DNA of 9,132 nucleotides from Solirubrobacteraceae bacterium. Lineage in GTDB: Bacteria; Actinomycetota; Thermoleophilia; Solirubrobacterales; Solirubrobacteraceae. The notes under the pieces are model-generated. The model ran no database searches and was not told where the DNA came from. It saw only the letters and a program-made list of their open reading frames with translations. The stretch is from NCBI GenBank assembly GCA_016462625.1, contig JAEMSV010000088.1, positions 1-9,132 on the forward strand, read 5' to 3'. Both the position numbers and the translations under genes were made by a program. Shown here piece after piece: positions 1-6,214 of this stretch; within the stretch, counting starts at the first letter, position 1, and each line of letters opens with the position of its first letter.

Positions 1-2619
1 ATGCCTGACCTACCCACACGGTTCGAGCCGGCCGAGGTCGAGCCGAGCGTCACCGAGCGCTGGCTCGCGTCCGGGCTCTTCAGCCCCGAGGCCGAGGGCA
101 CCGCCGCGGAGAACTACTCGATCGCGATCCCGCCGCCCAACGTCACGGGCGCGCTGCACATGGGCCACGCGCTGAACGGGTCCATCCAGGACACGCTCAC
201 GCGCCTGAACCGCATGCGGGGCAAGCGCGCGAAGTGGATCCTCGGCACCGACCACGCGGGCATCGCCACGCAGCGCCAGGTCGAGAAGCGCCTCGAGGGG
301 GAGGGGACGACCCGAGAGGCCGTCGGTCGCGAGGAGTTCAACCGCCGGGTCTGGGAGTGGCGCGAGGAGTTCGGCGGCACGATCATCGAGCAGTTCAAGC
401 GCCTCGGCGCCTCGTGCGACTACGACGACGAGCGCTTCACGATGGATCCGCAGTACGTCGAGGCGGTCCAGAAGGTCTTCGTCGATCTGTACGAGGAAGG
501 CCTGATCTACCGCGACTACTACATGGTCAACTGGGATCCGGGCCTCGGCACGGCCGTCTCGGACCTCGAGGTCGAGGAGCGCGAGGGGATCGTCGACACG
601 CTCTTCTCGATCGCGTATCCGCTGGCCGACGGCGACGGGGAGCTCGTGGTCGCCACGGTCCGGCCCGAGACGATGCTCGCCGACACCGCCGTGGCGGTCC
701 ATCCCGATGACGAGCGGTACCAGGCGTTCATCGGCAAGGAGGTCATCCTGCCGATCGTCGGGCGGCGCCTGCCGATCATCGCCGACGAGTACGTCAAGAC
801 CGACTTCGGCACCGGCTGCCTGAAGATCACCCCGGGCCACGACCCCAACGACTTCGAGATCGGACGCAAGCACGGCCTCGAGGAGATCTCCGTCATCGGC
901 GAGGACGGCCGCATGACCGAGGCCGCGGGTGAGGCGTTCGCCGGCCTGACGGTCGAGGAGGCGCAGAAGGCCGTCGTCGAGCGCCTGCGCGCGGACGGCA
1001 ACGTCCGCGCCGAGGAGCCGTACACGCACACGGTCCCGTTCAGTCACCGCTCCGGCGCGCGGATCGAGCCGCTCATCTCGCTGCAGTGGTTCATGAACAT
1101 GGAGGGGCTCGCGCAGCCCGCGATCGACGCGGTGAAGAACGGCGACATCGTCATCCACCCGGAGTCGCAGTCGCGGCGGTACATCGACTGGCTGGAGAAC
1201 ATCCGCCCGTGGTGCGTGAGCCGCCAGCTGTGGTGGGGCCACCAGATCCCCGTCTGGTACCGCGGCGAAGAGACCCACGTGGGGTCGACCGCTCCCGAGG
1301 GGGACGGGTGGCAGCGTGATCCGGATGTCCTGGACACCTGGTTCAGCAGCGCGCTCTGGCCGTTCGCGACGCTCGGGTGGCCGGAAGAAACCGCGAATTT
1401 GCGGGCCTTCTATCCCACAGACGTGCTGAGCACGGCGCGCGACATCCTCTTCCTGTGGGTCGCGCGCATGGTCATGATGGGCCTGCGGTTCCCGGGGGAG
1501 ATCCCGTTCAAGGACGTCTACATCCACTCGGTCATCCAGGCGCCCGACGGTCGCCGGATGAGCAAGTCGCTGGGCACCGGGATCGACCCGCTGACCCTGA
1601 TCGACGGTGGCCCGCGGCCGCCCGTGTTCGCGCAGGGCGGCGACTTCCCGGCGTACGGCGCCGATGCGGTGCGCTTCGGCCTGCTCGCGATGTCCTCCAC
1701 GCAGGACGTGCGCTTCAGCGAGGAGAAGATCGAGCAGGGCCGCGCGCTGACGAACAAGCTCTTCAACGCGTCGCGGTTCGTGCTCCTGCAGGTCGACGAA
1801 CGGGCTGAGGCGGCGCCGCGCCCGCGCACGATCGAGGACCGCTGGATGCTCTCGCGGCTGCAGCGGGCCAAGACGGAGCTGACCGCGCGGATCGACGCCT
1901 TCGACTTCGCGAAGGCCGCGCTCGGGCTCTACGAGTTCGTCTTCGACGAGCTGTGCGACTGGTACATCGAGATGGTCAAGCCCCGGCTCTACGCCGAGGA
2001 CGACCCCGAGGGGCTCGCCGACCTCCACGCGACGCTGCTGGAGATTCTGCGCGAGACGCTCGCGCTGGCCCACCCGATCATCCCGTTCGTGACCGAGCAG
2101 CTGTGGTCCGTGCTGCCCGAGGGCGCGCGCGGCGACGAGGCGCTGCTCGCCGGCGCGACGTACCCGGGGGTCGACGACGCGCTCGTCGACGCCGGGGCGG
2201 AGACCGCGGTGCGGCAGGCGATCGAGGCCGTGACGGCCGTGCGCGGGTGGCGCGACCACGTGGGCGTCCGGCCCGGCGCGGTCCTGCCGGCCCGGCTGCC
2301 GGCGGGCTACGCGGACGTCGCGGCGCTCATCGCGGCGCTCGCGCGGCTGGACCTGACGGCGGGCGAAGGCGCGCCGATCGCGGCCGTCGCCGTGCCGGGC
2401 GGTGCCGTGGACCTGCTTCCGACCGACGAGGTCAACCTCGAAGCGGCGACCGAGCGCGTGGCGGCCGAGCGCAAGAAGCTCGAGTCCGAGATCAAGCGCG
2501 CGGAAGGCAAGCTCGCGAACGAGAAGTTCGTCTCCAAGGCGCCGGAGGCCGTGGTGCAGGAGGAGCGGGACAAGCTCGCGCGGCTGAAGGTCGAACTCGA
2601 GCAGCTGGAGGCCGAATGA
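1..2619 (+). CDS. valS: Valyl-tRNA synthetase (ValRS)
   Basis: Charges tRNA-Val with valine in the cytoplasm and hydrolyses mischarged Thr-tRNA-Val. The product is 872 aa, a normal length for bacterial ValRS. In order it shows: the class I HIGH signature as HMGH at residues 53-56, after PPPNVTGAL; the CP1 editing domain at about 180-400, with TVRPET at 219-224, DFGTG from 268 and GHDPND at 279-284; the return to the catalytic core at NIRPWCVSRQLWWGHQIP; the KMSKS loop as RMSKS at 519-523; the GADAVRFGL helix start at 553; an anticodon-binding domain at about 600-740; and a Lys/Glu-rich C-terminal coiled-coil arm from about 805 to the end. A Gly/Pro-rich stretch at about 536-551, between RMSKS and GADAVRF, is longer than I expect in most ValRS. 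The ATG is the first base of the window, so the ribosome site and promoter cannot be seen. The stop overlaps the folC start by 4 bases. Confidence 0.97.
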   Translation: MPDLPTRFEPAEVEPSVTERWLASGLFSPEAEGTAAENYSIAIPPPNVTGALHMGHALNGSIQDTLTRLNRMRGKRAKWILGTDHAGIATQRQVEKRLEGEGTTREAVGREEFNRRVWEWREEFGGTIIEQFKRLGASCDYDDERFTMDPQYVEAVQKVFVDLYEEGLIYRDYYMVNWDPGLGTAVSDLEVEEREGIVDTLFSIAYPLADGDGELVVATVRPETMLADTAVAVHPDDERYQAFIGKEVILPIVGRRLPIIADEYVKTDFGTGCLKITPGHDPNDFEIGRKHGLEEISVIGEDGRMTEAAGEAFAGLTVEEAQKAVVERLRADGNVRAEEPYTHTVPFSHRSGARIEPLISLQWFMNMEGLAQPAIDAVKNGDIVIHPESQSRRYIDWLENIRPWCVSRQLWWGHQIPVWYRGEETHVGSTAPEGDGWQRDPDVLDTWFSSALWPFATLGWPEETANLRAFYPTDVLSTARDILFLWVARMVMMGLRFPGEIPFKDVYIHSVIQAPDGRRMSKSLGTGIDPLTLIDGGPRPPVFAQGGDFPAYGADAVRFGLLAMSSTQDVRFSEEKIEQGRALTNKLFNASRFVLLQVDERAEAAPRPRTIEDRWMLSRLQRAKTELTARIDAFDFAKAALGLYEFVFDELCDWYIEMVKPRLYAEDDPEGLADLHATLLEILRETLALAHPIIPFVTEQLWSVLPEGARGDEALLAGATYPGVDDALVDAGAETAVRQAIEAVTAVRGWRDHVGVRPGAVLPARLPAGYADVAALIAALARLDLTAGEGAPIAAVAVPGGAVDLLPTDEVNLEAATERVAAERKKLESEIKRAEGKLANEKFVSKAPEAVVQEERDKLARLKVELEQLEAE

Positions 2620-3911
2620 CTCGCCCTGCGGGCTCGCATTCGGCCGGGAGTACTCGCTGCGCTCGTACGTCCCCTGCTGCTGAGGCGGAGGAGTGGCTGC
2701 TCGGTCTCGAGCTGTTCGGCATGCGCTTCGGTCTGGACCGCATGCGCCGCCTGCTCACGGTGCTCGGATCGCCCCAGGAGCGCTACGGCGCGATCCACGT
2801 CGTCGGGACGAACGGGAAGTCCTCGACGACCCGCATGATCGCCGCGATCCTCGAGCGCCACGGGGTCCGGGCCGGCGCGTACCTGTCGCCGCACCTCAAC
2901 GCCTTCGCCGAACGGATCCGGGTGGGCGACGCCGACGTCGGTGAGGCGGCCTTTGCGGCCTCTGTCGCGCGGGCCCGGCGCGCCGCTGAGCGCGTCGACC
3001 GCACGCTCGAGGAGGGCGACCGCGTCACGCAGTTCGAGGCGCTCACGGCCGCCGCGTTCGACGAGCTCGCGGCGGAGGGCGTCGAGGTGGCCGTCGTCGA
3101 GGCCGGCCTCGGCGGGCGCTACGACGCCACCAACGTCCTCGACGCGCGGGTCGTGGTCCTGACGAACGTCGGCCTGGAGCACACCCGCTGGCTCGGTCCG
3201 ACGGTCGCGGACATCGCCCGCGAGAAGCTGGCGGTCGTGCCCGAGGGCGGAACGCTGGTCCTCGGCGCCGATCTGCATCCCGACGCGCGAGCGGAGGCCG
3301 ACGAGGTCGCCGAGCGGAAGGGCGCGACGATCGTCGAGGCGCCCGCGGATCCCGGCGTTCCGGTCCACGCGCTGGGGGACTTCCAGCTGCGGAACTTCGC
3401 CGCTGCCATCGAGGCGGCGCGGGCCTGGCTGGGCCAGCTCGACGCCGAGGCGGTGCGTGCGGCGGCGGCCCAGGTGGCCGTGCCCGGGCGCTTCCAGCTT
3501 GTCGCGAGGGAGCCGGACACCGTGCTCGATGGCGCGCACAACCCGGGGGGGATGACGGCCCTGGCGCAGTCGCTGCCCGGTTTCCTGCGCGGGCGCGAGC
3601 TCGTCGCCGTCGTCAGCGTGCTCGACGACAAGGACGCCGCGGGGATGCTCGGGGCACTGCTGCCGCACTGCGCGCAGGTCGTCGTGACGTCCAACGCGAA
3701 CCCGCGGGCGCTGAGCCCGGCCACCTTGGAGTCGCTGGTCGGGCAGGTCGATCCCGACGCGACGCTGCACCGCGAGCCCGAGCCGAAGGCCGCGCTCGCG
3801 CGGGCCCGCACGCTTGCGGGGCCGGGAGGCGTCGTGCTCGCCACCGGTTCGATCTACCTCATCGCCGACCTCCTGAGGAGCCCCGGCCAGCGCCGGGTGT
3901 CGATGCTGTGA
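2616..3911 (+). CDS. folC: Dihydrofolate synthase / folylpolyglutamate synthase
   Basis: Mur-ligase-family enzyme of the cytoplasm that adds L-glutamate to dihydropteroate and extends folate polyglutamate tails using ATP. The product is 431 aa, typical for FolC. Visible motifs are the P-loop GTNGKSS from residue 64, the folate-loop segment YLSPHLNAFAERIRV, EAGLGGRYDATN, NVGLEHTRWLG with the following REKLAVVP (position of the usually carbamylated lysine), and the C-terminal-domain signature DGAHNPGG at 305-312. The ATG at 2616 is chosen because it gives an ATGA overlap with the valS stop, has GGAGG at 2607-2611, and leaves a short variable N-terminus before the conserved EWLLGLELFGMRFGLDRM. 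The first 22 or so residues (T/S/R/A-rich) look unconserved. valS-folC adjacency is widespread in Gram-positive bacteria, and translational coupling is likely. Whether it makes both activities or only DHFS cannot be judged from sequence alone. Confidence 0.95.
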   Translation: MTRPAGSHSAGSTRCARTSPAAEAEEWLLGLELFGMRFGLDRMRRLLTVLGSPQERYGAIHVVGTNGKSSTTRMIAAILERHGVRAGAYLSPHLNAFAERIRVGDADVGEAAFAASVARARRAAERVDRTLEEGDRVTQFEALTAAAFDELAAEGVEVAVVEAGLGGRYDATNVLDARVVVLTNVGLEHTRWLGPTVADIAREKLAVVPEGGTLVLGADLHPDARAEADEVAERKGATIVEAPADPGVPVHALGDFQLRNFAAAIEAARAWLGQLDAEAVRAAAAQVAVPGRFQLVAREPDTVLDGAHNPGGMTALAQSLPGFLRGRELVAVVSVLDDKDAAGMLGALLPHCAQVVVTSNANPRALSPATLESLVGQVDPDATLHREPEPKAALARARTLAGPGGVVLATGSIYLIADLLRSPGQRRVSML

Positions 3912-4027
3912 TGGACGACGACGGACCCAACGCCTTCGCCCTGATCGCCGCCGTGGCGATCATCGTCGCCCTGGTGATCCTGGTGTTCTTCGCACTGGGC
4001 TACCTGTTCGGGCGACTGTTCCTGTAA
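3911..4027 (+). CDS. Small single-pass membrane protein (38 aa)
   Basis: A short open frame starting at the ATG that shares one base with the folC stop (TGATG) and ending at TAA 4025-4027. The product begins MDDDGPNAFA, continues with a hydrophobic run of roughly 22-25 residues (LIAAVAIIVALVILVFF and on), and ends GYLFGRLFL. This is one transmembrane helix with an acidic N-terminal tip and a single Arg near the C-terminus. It has no cysteines and no cleavage site I can recognise. The TGATG junction is a classic reinitiation arrangement, so it is probably made from the folC message. In Streptomyces and mycobacteria a membrane protein gene (DUF4233) sits in the same slot between folC and ndk. 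This protein is far shorter and not evidently homologous. The function is unknown. The codons are GC-rich like the neighbours, which supports a real gene; gene callers with a length cut-off could miss it. Confidence 0.6.
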   Translation: MDDDGPNAFALIAAVAIIVALVILVFFALGYLFGRLFL

Positions 4028-4037
4028 CCCGGTGCTC

Positions 4038-4043
4038 TAGGCT
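4038..4043 (+). promoter_or_regulatory. Possible -10 box (TAGGCT) ahead of the zinc-ribbon gene
   Basis: TAGGCT fits the actinobacterial TANNNT -10 pattern. Its last T lies 10 bases before the ATG at 4054, so a transcript starting about 7 bases downstream would have almost no leader. No Shine-Dalgarno-like sequence is visible between the box and the ATG, which fits a leaderless or near-leaderless start. No good -35 hexamer stands out upstream. This is an inference from motif and spacing only. Confidence 0.35.
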
Positions 4044-4053
4044 TTCTGCCCTC

Positions 4054-4593
4054 ATGCTTGCCGTATTCGGGATCGAAGAAGATGGTCTGAAGCTGGCCGT
4101 CAACCTGCTGCTGCTGTTCCTGGTGGTCGTCTACCTGGCCCTGGTCTACTGGACCTACTCGGACGCCCGGCGGCGCATCGACGACGGCATGCTCGTCGGA
4201 TGTGCGGTGGTGGCGGCCATCGTCTTCCCGTTCATCGGGGTCGTCGTCTACATGATCGTGCGCCCGCCGGAGTTCCTGGAGGACGTCCGCGAGCGCGAGC
4301 TCGAGATGCAGGCGGCCGAGGCACGGCTGCATCAGCTGAGCTACCTGGCGTGCCCGCACTGCAGCTTCGAGGTCAAGGAGGACTGGCTGCGCTGCCCGTC
4401 CTGCACCCGCAAGCTCCGCGACCCGTGCGCGAACTGCGCCAAGCCGCTGGACCCCGACTGGCGCCTGTGCCCGTACTGCGAAGCCGACGTGGCCGGTGCG
4501 TCGACCGCTCGTCGCCGTCGGAGCCGGTCGCGCACTGCGGACGACGAATCGGCCTCCGATTCGACGTCCGAACGCACCGCCGTCGACTCGTAG
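4054..4593 (+). CDS. Two-TM membrane protein with double zinc ribbon
   Basis: The product is 179 aa. Two hydrophobic helices are visible at about residues 13-33 and 47-69, separated by a short basic loop (YSDARRRIDDG). A charged helical stretch follows at about 72-95, then two C-x2-C...C-x2-C knuckle pairs: Cys 100/103 with 114/117, and Cys 125/128 with 139/142. This spacing is that of a double zinc ribbon (DZR-like). The C-terminal 35 residues are low-complexity Arg/Ser then Asp/Ser/Glu/Thr and are probably disordered. The short Arg-containing loop between the helices and the charged segment after TM2 suggest the ribbons face the cytoplasm. Such proteins are common in Thermoleophilia and other actinobacteria as 'zinc ribbon domain-containing protein', with no established role. 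The start is the ATG after a TAGGCT box, with no ribosome site seen. A GNAT gene follows after 6 bases in the same frame, so the two are very likely co-transcribed. Confidence 0.85.
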   Translation: MLAVFGIEEDGLKLAVNLLLLFLVVVYLALVYWTYSDARRRIDDGMLVGCAVVAAIVFPFIGVVVYMIVRPPEFLEDVRERELEMQAAEARLHQLSYLACPHCSFEVKEDWLRCPSCTRKLRDPCANCAKPLDPDWRLCPYCEADVAGASTARRRRSRSRTADDESASDSTSERTAVDS

Positions 4594-4599
4594 GCCGTC

Positions 4600-5034
4600 G
4601 TGTCGGAGGTCCGCGAGCTGGCCGCCGGTGAGTCCCACCTCGCGGCGGCCGCAATGCTCGAGCTGCGCCCGCACTTCCGCACCGCCGAGGGCGTCGCCGC
4701 AAAGATGGACGAGCAGCGGTCCCAGGGCTATCGGCTCGCTGGGTCGTTCGCGCCCGGTGAGGAGGAAGCCGCCGGCGCGATGGGGTTCAGGGTCGAGGAC
4801 AAGCTCGCGTACGGGCACGCGATCTACATCGACGACCTGGTGACCCGCGCGGACCGGCGCGGCGGGGGCCATGCTGACGCCCTGTTTGCCTTCGCGCTCA
4901 AGGAGGCGCGCGCGATCGGCTGCGCGATCGTGCACCTCGACTCCGGCGTGCAGGCCGAGCGCGAGGCGGCGCACCGGTTCTACTTCCGGCACGGCATGCG
5001 CATCGTGTCCTACCACTTCGCCCGCCCGGCCTGA
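4600..5034 (+). CDS. GNAT-family N-acetyltransferase
   Basis: The product is 144 aa, the length of a single GNAT domain. It should transfer an acetyl group from acetyl-CoA to an amine; the substrate is not predictable. The beta-4 strand reads IYIDDLVT (75-82) and is followed by the acetyl-CoA pyrophosphate-binding motif R-x-x-G-x-A as RGGGHA at 87-92. The motif B region has HLDSGV (112-117) and the C-terminal helix and strand AHRFYFRHGMRIVSYHF, all typical of the fold. The start is taken as GTG 4600, the first usable codon after the TAG (4591-4593) of the zinc-ribbon gene, which lies in the same frame. No ribosome site is visible, so it probably depends on reinitiation or coupling from the upstream gene. 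It converges on the minus-strand coiled-coil gene across a 90-base gap. A later internal start would cut the domain. Confidence 0.88.
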   Translation: MSEVRELAAGESHLAAAAMLELRPHFRTAEGVAAKMDEQRSQGYRLAGSFAPGEEEAAGAMGFRVEDKLAYGHAIYIDDLVTRADRRGGGHADALFAFALKEARAIGCAIVHLDSGVQAEREAAHRFYFRHGMRIVSYHFARPA

Positions 5035-5104
5035 CTGAGCGCGCCCGTTAGAGGCAGGCATCAATTGGGGCAGCCGAGCCCGACCGCGAAAGTACTGGGG
5101 CGGC

Positions 5105-5126
5105 AGGCCGACGTTGGCGCCGGCCT
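5105..5126. terminator. Weak GC hairpin between convergent genes
   Basis: A 6-bp inverted repeat (AGGCCG at 5105-5110, CGGCCT at 5121-5126) encloses a 10-base loop. It sits between the convergent GNAT and coiled-coil genes and touches the stop codon of the latter (5125-5127). There is no T-run on either side, so it is not a classical intrinsic terminator. In a genome this GC-rich such a stem can arise by chance. Confidence 0.2.
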
Positions 5127-5937
5127 ACTCGGCGGGCGTAAAGCCTGTCACCGCGACGGCTTCGCGCTCAAACGCACGCGCGGCATCACGGGCTACGGGA
5201 TGCCTCTCAGCGACCTCATCGCTCAGATCGTCGTAGGTCTTACGTCCGCTTCGGAGCAGTGTGGCCGTGACAGTGACGTGGAAGGTCTGATCGAGAGACT
5301 CCTTGGCGAGGCGACTCAAGTCGTGGTCTTCGCCCAAGCGGATTCGGATCCGTGTCGCGTATTCGCGCAGCGCTTCCTCATGCTTCCGGCAAGCATCAAG
5401 TCTGTCGTCAATGATGCTGGCGATGCGGGCACCACTGAGGGAGACCGCTAGAAGCCCGAGCGCTTTCGCCGCGCGGCCTAGTTCAGTGGCCGCGTCTTCG
5501 ACGAGGTCGCGCGTCACGGCGAGGTCGGCGAGGTGCCGTTCCGCGCGGAGCGCCCGTTCCTGTCGCTCAGTGTCGTGGGCGAGCTGCGCCTGCTGACGCT
5601 CGAGGTCGTGAACCAGCTGCGCTTGCTGCCGTTCAAGGTCGTGCGCGCGTTCGTCGGAGGCTCGCTTCTCGGCACTCGCGCGTTCGTCGGAAGCTCGCCG
5701 CTCGGCACTCGCGAGCTCGTCCGAAGCTCTCTTCTCGGCGCTCGCTAGTTCCTTCTTGAGCCGCTGCGCTGCCGTTCCCGCCGCGATGACGGCAGCGATG
5801 ACGGCTGCCGCAGCCACGGCGACTGGGACGACCCATGAGGGCGCGCCCCCGGCGCGGCCGTCGTAAATCGATGGCACCGTTTCGGTCACGGTCCTAGCTG
5901 TCTGCGTGATGCTTTGCCCGGCCTGCGCGAGGAGCAC
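5125..5937 (-). CDS. Membrane-anchored coiled-coil protein with 11-residue repeats
   Basis: The product is 270 aa; I do not recognise a family. In order: a 33-residue polar N-terminus; one transmembrane helix at about 34-54 (PSWVVPVAVAAAAVIAAV and on) followed by basic RLKK; a long charged coiled coil at about 57-135 built from tandem 11-mers; and a helical C-terminal part at about 136-270. The 11-mers are three copies of E-L/R-ASAE-K/R-RASD at 63-95, then, after a 3-residue interruption, H-D-LERQQAQL-x and variants at 99-131. By the positive-inside rule the coiled coil is probably cytoplasmic. The start is GTG 5937, the only start codon between the upstream in-frame stop (TAG, 5979-5977) and the TM segment, six bases after a TATCGT box, so it is probably leaderless. 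Codons such as CAA, ACA, CTT, GCT, ATT and TTG are commoner than in the flanking genes, which suggests later acquisition. The opposite strand has a 128-codon frame that looks like a shadow. Confidence 0.75.
   Translation of the reverse strand: MLLAQAGQSITQTARTVTETVPSIYDGRAGGAPSWVVPVAVAAAAVIAAVIAAGTAAQRLKKELASAEKRASDELASAERRASDERASAEKRASDERAHDLERQQAQLVHDLERQQAQLAHDTERQERALRAERHLADLAVTRDLVEDAATELGRAAKALGLLAVSLSGARIASIIDDRLDACRKHEEALREYATRIRIRLGEDHDLSRLAKESLDQTFHVTVTATLLRSGRKTYDDLSDEVAERHPVARDAARAFEREAVAVTGFTPAE
5539..5744 (-). repeat. Tandem 33-bp repeats encoding hendecads
   Basis: Three adjacent 33-bp units at 5646-5678, 5679-5711 and 5712-5744 encode the ASAE-K/R-RASD 11-mers; the first two differ at only 3 of 33 bases by eye. 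A second family of 33-bp units at 5572-5604 and 5605-5637, with a degenerate copy at 5539-5571, encodes the HDLERQQAQL-type 11-mers. Unit length is constant at 11 codons, so copy-number change would keep the reading frame. Similarity at DNA level points to recent duplication rather than convergent coiled-coil composition. Confidence 0.85.
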
Positions 5938-5943
5938 GCCGCG

Positions 5944-5949
5944 ACGATA
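5944..5949 (-). promoter_or_regulatory. Leaderless -10 box (TATCGT) for the coiled-coil gene
   Basis: On the minus strand TATCGT is followed by exactly six bases and then GTG at 5937. This is the spacing expected when the first base of the start codon is also the transcription start, as described for leaderless genes of actinobacteria. No Shine-Dalgarno sequence lies in the gap. No convincing -35 hexamer is visible. Confidence 0.5.
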
Positions 5950-6009
5950 GGTCGAGGGAAGGACGGACGGGGCGAACTAGGGCACGCTCCAACGATGTCG
6001 TATGTGCGG

Positions 6010-6028
6010 TGTTGGTCCCGTACCAACA
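6010..6028. repeat. Perfect 7-bp inverted repeat with 5-base loop
   Basis: TGTTGGT at 6010-6016 and its exact complement ACCAACA at 6022-6028 enclose CCCGT. The symmetry fits a small operator for a dimeric regulator or a short RNA hairpin. No T-run follows on either strand, so a terminator is unlikely. It lies between two divergent genes, where an operator would be well placed, but no regulator gene is visible in the window. Confidence 0.5.
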
Positions 6029-6214
6029 GCGGAGCCAATGCGGTCCCTGTTGCCATGCTCTCGTGCCTGATCCTCGCGTGGCTAGCGACGGCTACTCCCT
6101 GGACTTCGGCGACCTCGCGGGCGACTTCTCGACTGGCGCGGCGACGAGTGAGTGCTCCTCCATGGCGAGCACGAGCCGACCCGCAGCGGGGTTGGGGCTG
6201 CTAGAGGTTGACCC

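Larger units (their letters stand above)
5938..6214. other. Divergent intergenic region, mostly unexplained
   Basis: 277 bases between the start of the coiled-coil gene (leftward) and the phosphoesterase gene (rightward). It holds the TATCGT box at its left end, one perfect hairpin at 6010-6028, and AGAGG at 6203-6207, seven bases before the ATG at 6215. Short open frames exist on both strands, for example a minus-strand 23-codon frame starting at 6163 and a + frame from GTG 6009 that runs into the phosphoesterase gene. None has both a sensible ribosome site and a recognisable product. Base composition is more mixed than in the housekeeping genes. It may be regulatory DNA or a decayed gene fragment. 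Confidence 0.5.

Noticed and set aside
10..2259. 749-codon open frame on the minus strand opposite valS
   Set aside because: Arg/Asp/Leu-rich translation with no motif, antisense to a fully conserved valS; long shadow frames are expected at this GC content.
2307..3770. 487-codon minus-strand frame opposite the valS end and folC
   Set aside because: Low-complexity Arg/Asp/Gly-rich product, no recognisable domain, and folC on the other strand is unmistakable.
5065..5451. 128-codon + strand frame overlapping the coiled-coil gene
   Set aside because: No domain, no ribosome site and no ATG, GTG or CTG at its start; the minus-strand gene has a TM helix, regular repeats and a leaderless promoter pattern.
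5040..6214. Possible flanking direct repeats (att-like) around the accessory segment
   Set aside because: Only very short shared words (TAGAGG, TTGGGGC) could be found, no more than expected by chance.
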